This document shows, one piece after another, positions 14,774 through 17,772 of a stretch of 17,772 bases of DNA. This stretch comes from Apopatosoma sp963618495 (GTDB lineage Bacteria; Bacillota; Clostridia; Oscillospirales; CAG-272), in the NCBI GenBank assembly GCA_963618495.1, contig CAVESF010000035.1, forward strand, positions 1-17,772. The letters run 5' to 3'. The stretch's first letter is position 1; every line of letters starts with the position of its first letter. The position numbers were made by a program, and so were the translations under genes. The notes under the pieces are model-generated. The model was given only the letters and a program-made list of their open reading frames with translations, made no database searches and was not told the DNA's origin.

Positions 14774-15958
14774 TCATTTCGCGTTTCCACATTCGCTCTT
14801 TGCAAAAGGAATCAGCTTTTCGCGCAGAATTCCGAGCGCACGGTTGCGCATTTCTTTTCCCCAGCGCTCGCCCTTGAGCATGCTCGTGCAGGCGCGGAAC
14901 CACGCTAGCGGATAGAGCCATTTCACATCCGGATTCTGCTTCTCTGCCTCTTCCACAGTGTCGCAACCGAAGAATCCGCGGAAGAATTTTTCATAAATCT
15001 CCGTCACTTTCTCCGATGGCATCTTGTAGAAGCTATTGAATTCTCCCTTCTCCGTATTGGCACATACCATGGAGAAAAGTATACGCGAGAGGTCAAACAT
15101 CGGCATGCCTTTGGAAAGCTCGCCCATATCTATAAGGCAGCATTCTCCGTCCTGAACCATGATATTGTTAAGATTCAGATCGCCGTGAATGCAGACATCT
15201 CCATCCGGAACGCTGTCAATAAAGCGATAGAGCATCTCGCGTTCCTCATCGGCTATGTCGGTAATATATGCGATATCGGCGCGGTTGACCTCCTTGAATG
15301 AAGGAAGTTCGGGGTCGCTTGTATGTATGGAATTTATTTTTTTGCAGGTGTCTACATACATAGCCACATATTCATCCAGCCTGCTGTCATCCGTGCGGAT
15401 AAGCTCGCCGAGAGTCTTTGATTTGATAAGCTCGTAGACAACGCCCTTTCTGCCGTTTGCCTCCACGATATCATACGATATCGCCGTGGGAATACCCATG
15501 ACGAACGCCTTCTTTGCAAGTGACTTTTCATGCTCAATAAATGCAGGCTCGGCATCCTCGTAATAAAGCTTGATGATGGTTTCATCATCAATGCGGTAGC
15601 ATTCGCCACAGGCGCCTCTGCCTATGACCTCGCAACCTTCCACGCTTATTTTGCGGCAAGCGGATGAGATATCCATTATCTCGGCAAAACCTGTCATCTC
15701 AAAAACATCCATAACCTCGCTTCTTGCGTTTATTATATGAAAAGGCTTTTTCCCGCAACGCTTTTTCAGGCTCAGGACAACGCGAAGTCCCGCGCTCGAA
15801 ATATATTCGAGATCTGCGATGTCGAGCGTCACTCCATTTACATTTTCGGGAACAGCGGCAAGCGCATTTCCGAATTCCGCGGCATTTGCCGAGTTGACAT
15901 TGCCCTCCGCTGTGATATAAGCGTAACCGTCTTCGATTTTCAGATTAGTTTTAAGCAT
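14774..15958 (-). CDS. STAS domain fused to an aminoglycoside-phosphotransferase-fold kinase
   Basis: The 394-residue product has two parts. Residues 1-100 are a STAS domain (LDIADLEYISSAGLRVVLSLKK, candidate phospho-serine S54). Residues 105-394 are a kinase of the APH/choline-kinase fold: glycine loop GRGACGECYRI (113-123), lysine K130, E143, catalytic HGDLNLNNIM (H258-G-D260, N265) and the metal-binding IDMGE (D277). All key residues are present, so the kinase is probably active. It resembles the family annotated as TIGR02172 (putative sugar/aminoglycoside phosphotransferases). The substrate is unknown: a small molecule, or conceivably a STAS serine. AAGGAG lies eight bases before the ATG and just upstream of the DUF1836 stop, so the genes are co-transcribed. 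Confidence 0.9.
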   Translation of the reverse strand: MLKTNLKIEDGYAYITAEGNVNSANAAEFGNALAAVPENVNGVTLDIADLEYISSAGLRVVLSLKKRCGKKPFHIINARSEVMDVFEMTGFAEIMDISSACRKISVEGCEVIGRGACGECYRIDDETIIKLYYEDAEPAFIEHEKSLAKKAFVMGIPTAISYDIVEANGRKGVVYELIKSKTLGELIRTDDSRLDEYVAMYVDTCKKINSIHTSDPELPSFKEVNRADIAYITDIADEEREMLYRFIDSVPDGDVCIHGDLNLNNIMVQDGECCLIDMGELSKGMPMFDLSRILFSMVCANTEKGEFNSFYKMPSEKVTEIYEKFFRGFFGCDTVEEAEKQNPDVKWLYPLAWFRACTSMLKGERWGKEMRNRALGILREKLIPFAKSECGNAK

Positions 15959-15970
15959 AATGTTTTCTCC

Positions 15971-16600
15971 TTATGTATTGTCTTTTTCGGATTTTGAAAC
16001 CCGTTTCTGTTCCTCGGCGCGCGATTCCGCGGCTTTTCTCTCCGCTTCCTTGCGTTCCGCCTCTTCTTTCTGTTTATGAGTGCGAACGGCACCGTATGCA
16101 AGCTCCGAGATAAGTCTGCTGGAATTTGCCTTTATCGCGTTTTCCACCGCGATATTCATGAGCGAATTTTCCGCGCTCTCGCCCGCATCCGCTACGGAAA
16201 GCGCATATTGCATCTTCGTGGCAAGCTCGCGCTCGAATTTATCGGCAAAACCGTCCAGCACATCGCTCATGGATTCGTTTTGCAAGAGCGAGTTTATCAT
16301 ATCCGCTATGCTCGGAATGCCGGCAACATGCTTGAGCGCACAGATAATAAGTATCCGCGCCATATGCTCCCTGCCGTAACGCTTCTTTACCGGCGGTGGG
16401 ACTATTCCGTTTTTGACATAGTTGTTTATCATTGCCTGAGTGAGAAGATTATCGCCCTCTGCCGTTATCGGACGCAGATATTTTTCCGCTATGGCTATCA
16501 CCTGATCCATATAAAGGTCGATTTCGGGAAGTTCCTCCCATCTCGGCATATGAAAAGCGGCTATTTTTTCGCAGCTTTCATAGAATTCGCGCCTCTCCAT
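15971..16600 (-). CDS. DUF1836 domain protein
   Basis: The product has 209 residues from the ATG at 16600. About residues 1-150 match the DUF1836 pattern (FHMPRWEELPEIDLYMDQVI, LTQAMINNYVKNGIVPPPVKKRYGREHMARILIICALK), which looks like a winged-helix, MerR-like DNA-binding start followed by a helical domain. The C-terminus (about 175-209) is a highly charged Glu/Lys/Arg/Ala helix. Function is not established for this family; a transcriptional or assembly role is plausible. The ATG follows GGGGG at five bases; a TTG four codons upstream is less likely. It is the first gene of the DUF1836/STAS-kinase/STAS operon. Confidence 0.85.
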   Translation of the reverse strand: MERREFYESCEKIAAFHMPRWEELPEIDLYMDQVIAIAEKYLRPITAEGDNLLTQAMINNYVKNGIVPPPVKKRYGREHMARILIICALKHVAGIPSIADMINSLLQNESMSDVLDGFADKFERELATKMQYALSVADAGESAENSLMNIAVENAIKANSSRLISELAYGAVRTHKQKEEAERKEAERKAAESRAEEQKRVSKSEKDNT

Positions 16601-16630
16601 AAATACCCCCAAAGCATTTTGTCATATAAT

Positions 16631-16659
16631 ATTTTATCATACTTTCCCCGTCATTGCAA
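16631..16659 (-). promoter_or_regulatory. sigma-A-like promoter of the DUF1836/STAS operon
   Basis: On the minus strand -35 TTGCAA (plus 16654-16659), 17-base spacer, -10 TAAAAT (plus 16631-16636) preceded by TGA (extended -10). It lies about 30 bases before the ATG at 16600. Confidence 0.55.
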
Positions 16660-16702
16660 TAACTTATTTACAAAATATTAAAATTATTTTTCAGAAAACC
16701 TA

Positions 16703-16731
16703 TTGACTTATTCTACAAAATCGTATATAAT
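16703..16731 (+). promoter_or_regulatory. sigma-A promoter of the SGNH hydrolase gene
   Basis: -35 TTGACT (16703-16708), a 17-base spacer and a perfect -10 TATAAT (16726-16731). It is divergent from the DUF1836 promoter in the same 182-base gap. Confidence 0.8.
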
Positions 16732-16782
16732 AGTTTTGAAAACAAGATTAAACAATTTTGCTTATCGAAAGGAGCGCTTTTA

Positions 16783-17547
16783 ATGATAATGTCAGACTCT
16801 CACAAAAAATTCAGAATAGAATTTCCGAAAATAGATCTTGCGGGACTGCGCGACCGTCTTTTCAAAAAAGGTGTGCGTATAGAGGCTTTCGGCGATTCCG
16901 TGATGAAGGGCGTTATGCTCGATGAAAACAAGCGTTTCCGCAGCTATGCCAACCGTTTTGATATCATCCGACGCGATTTTGATATAGAAGTGGTAAACAA
17001 TGCGCGACTCGGCTTTACGATAGAGCGCGGCTTTGCCCAGATAAAGAAGTTTGTCACGAAAGAGGATTGTCCCGAGTTTGTTCTGCTCGAATACGGCGGC
17101 AACGACTGCAATTTCGATTGGAAAGAGGTCTCGGAGCATCCCGATGAGGAGCATCTGCCCGTTATTCCGCCGGAGCGCTTCGCCGAGCTTTACCGTGAAG
17201 TAGTGAAATATCTGCGCGATTGCGGTGCAACTCCGATAATCATTCTGCCGCCTCCGATAGATGCGGATAAATTTCTCACATGGATTTGCCGCGACGGACT
17301 TTCACGCGAGAACATACTGAAATGGCTCGGCAATACGAGCATGATTTATCGCTGGCAGGAATATTATGCGCAGATATGCGAAAATATCGCCCGCGAATGC
17401 GGCATATATACGCTCGATTTGCGCACGGTTTTCATCACGCGCCATGATTTCGATTCGCTCATCTGCGAGGACGGCATTCATCCTACAGCAAAAGGACACG
17501 AAATAATAGACAACCGACTCCATGAATTGCTGACGGAAATAGCATAG
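16783..17547 (+). CDS. cytoplasmic SGNH/GDSL hydrolase
   Basis: The 254-residue product carries the SGNH blocks: I-E-A-F-GDS with nucleophile S39, a glycine in NNARLGFTI (G77), GGND with N107 in the oxyanion hole, and the catalytic DGIHPTAKGH (D230, H233). The family includes esterases, lipases and carbohydrate deacetylases; the substrate is not readable from sequence. There is no signal peptide or membrane segment, so it acts inside the cell, unlike many wall-polysaccharide esterases. AGGAG lies eight bases before the ATG. It is transcribed divergently from the STAS operon. Confidence 0.9.
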   Translation: MIMSDSHKKFRIEFPKIDLAGLRDRLFKKGVRIEAFGDSVMKGVMLDENKRFRSYANRFDIIRRDFDIEVVNNARLGFTIERGFAQIKKFVTKEDCPEFVLLEYGGNDCNFDWKEVSEHPDEEHLPVIPPERFAELYREVVKYLRDCGATPIIILPPPIDADKFLTWICRDGLSRENILKWLGNTSMIYRWQEYYAQICENIARECGIYTLDLRTVFITRHDFDSLICEDGIHPTAKGHEIIDNRLHELLTEIA

Positions 17548-17578
17548 CACGGTTTCTCATTGGGGGGATATACAAAAG

Positions 17579-17619
17579 GGGCTGAGTCAAAAGCATTTAA
17601 TTAAGCAGAGACTCAGCCC
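17579..17619 (+). repeat. hairpin repeat, copy B (terminator-like)
   Basis: GGGCTGAGTC pairs with GACTCAGCCC around a 21-base interior with TTAATTAA, followed by TTTC. It lies about 30 bases after the SGNH stop, in the same orientation relative to its gene as copy A is to the STAS gene. The only difference from copy A over 39 bases is one transition in the interior. Confidence 0.85.
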
Positions 17620-17630
17620 TTTCTCCGATC

Positions 17631-17686
17631 ACTGCCGAGGACTGCCTCTGCTTTATCGCAGGTGCGCCTTTCGGCAGTATATTTTT
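17631..17686 (+). other. structured element with T-run, terminator or small RNA
   Basis: ACTGCCGA (17631-17638) pairs with TCGGCAGT (17671-17678), and inside it CTGC/GCAG (17648-17651/17658-17661) forms a second stem. TATATTTTTGC follows. ACTGCC also recurs at 17641-17646, so two 5' arms compete for one 3' arm. No promoter is seen between the SGNH gene and this element. It is not tRNA-like. Confidence 0.45.
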
Positions 17687-17707
17687 GCATTTTTTTACGC
17701 AAACATA

Positions 17708-17736
17708 TTGAAAAAAACTTTTCGGTGTAATATAAT
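17708..17736 (+). promoter_or_regulatory. sigma-A promoter for a gene beyond the right edge
   Basis: -35 TTGAAA (17708-17713), a 17-base spacer, -10 TATAAT (17731-17736). Confidence 0.8.
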
Positions 17737-17758
17737 GTAGGCGAATATAAAATTTCAC

Positions 17759-17763
17759 GGAGG
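17759..17763 (+). promoter_or_regulatory. ribosome binding site of the next gene
   Basis: GGAGG lies nine bases before the end of the window, and no start codon follows inside it; the coding region should begin within a few bases past the edge. Confidence 0.7.
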
Positions 17764-17772
17764 CAACAGAAC

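Noticed and set aside
16076..16681. 201-residue plus-strand frame over the DUF1836 gene
   Set aside because: Antisense shadow with atypical composition; the opposite strand has a good promoter, ribosome binding site and family match.
14414..17619. Composite or miniature transposon spanning the STAS operon
   Set aside because: No transposase or integrase lies inside, no target-site duplication is evident outside the repeats, and each repeat is better placed as the terminator of its upstream gene. Kept only as a finding about the repeats.
17631..17678. tRNA-like or known riboswitch fold
   Set aside because: No D/T-loop signatures or CCA-stem layout; too short for common riboswitch classes.

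Overview
The window looks like a chromosomal segment from an endospore-forming, low-to-mid GC member of the Clostridia (Bacillota), probably a gut Oscillospirales/Eubacteriales relative. The best clue is a forespore sigma factor (SigG). Strong AGGAGG-type ribosome binding sites, sigma-A promoters with TGn extended -10 boxes, an MsmX/UgpC-like sugar ABC ATPase and a DUF1836 protein all agree. No rRNA, tRNA, CRISPR array or intact insertion sequence is visible.

Layout. (1) 1-564 has no convincing gene; it holds three degenerate direct repeats and a minus-strand terminator-like hairpin. (2) 565-6962 is a minus-strand potassium/ion homeostasis block transcribed ktrB, ktrA, a 97-residue membrane protein of unknown function, kdpD-like kinase, kdpE-like regulator, CNNM/CorC-type transporter. 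The Kdp-type regulators stand next to a Ktr channel, with no kdpFABC in view, and the kinase lacks the usual N-terminal KdpD domain. This block is visibly AT-richer and more AAA/TTT-biased than what follows. (3) 6963-7436 is intergenic, with a possible response-regulator site and two terminators. (4) 7437-8609 is an orphan carbohydrate ABC ATPase with its own promoter and leader. (5) 8848-11726 is an rsuA-tex operon. (6) 11871-12647 is sigG, preceded by a sequence that fits a sigma-F promoter. (7) 12879-14000, divergent from sigG, is an ADP-ribosylglycohydrolase whose promoter carries a dyad. (8) 14085-14278 is a wrecked IS1182-type transposase. (9) 14462-16600 is a minus-strand operon of DUF1836 protein, a STAS domain fused to an aminoglycoside-phosphotransferase-fold kinase, and a free STAS protein. 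(10) 16783-17547 is a divergent SGNH hydrolase. (11) The right edge holds a structured element, a textbook sigma-A promoter and a ribosome binding site for a gene starting just outside.

How parts may work together. The potassium block reads as a self-contained sensor-plus-channel unit in which the KdpDE-like pair probably controls Ktr rather than a Kdp ATPase. The STAS/STAS-kinase/DUF1836 operon is the least familiar assembly: two STAS domains with near-identical phospho-acceptor loops, one covalently joined to a small-molecule-kinase fold, and no SpoIIAB/RsbW-type anti-sigma kinase. That operon and the SGNH gene are bracketed by two inverted, 38/39-identical copies of a hairpin element, each directly downstream of the last gene of its transcript.
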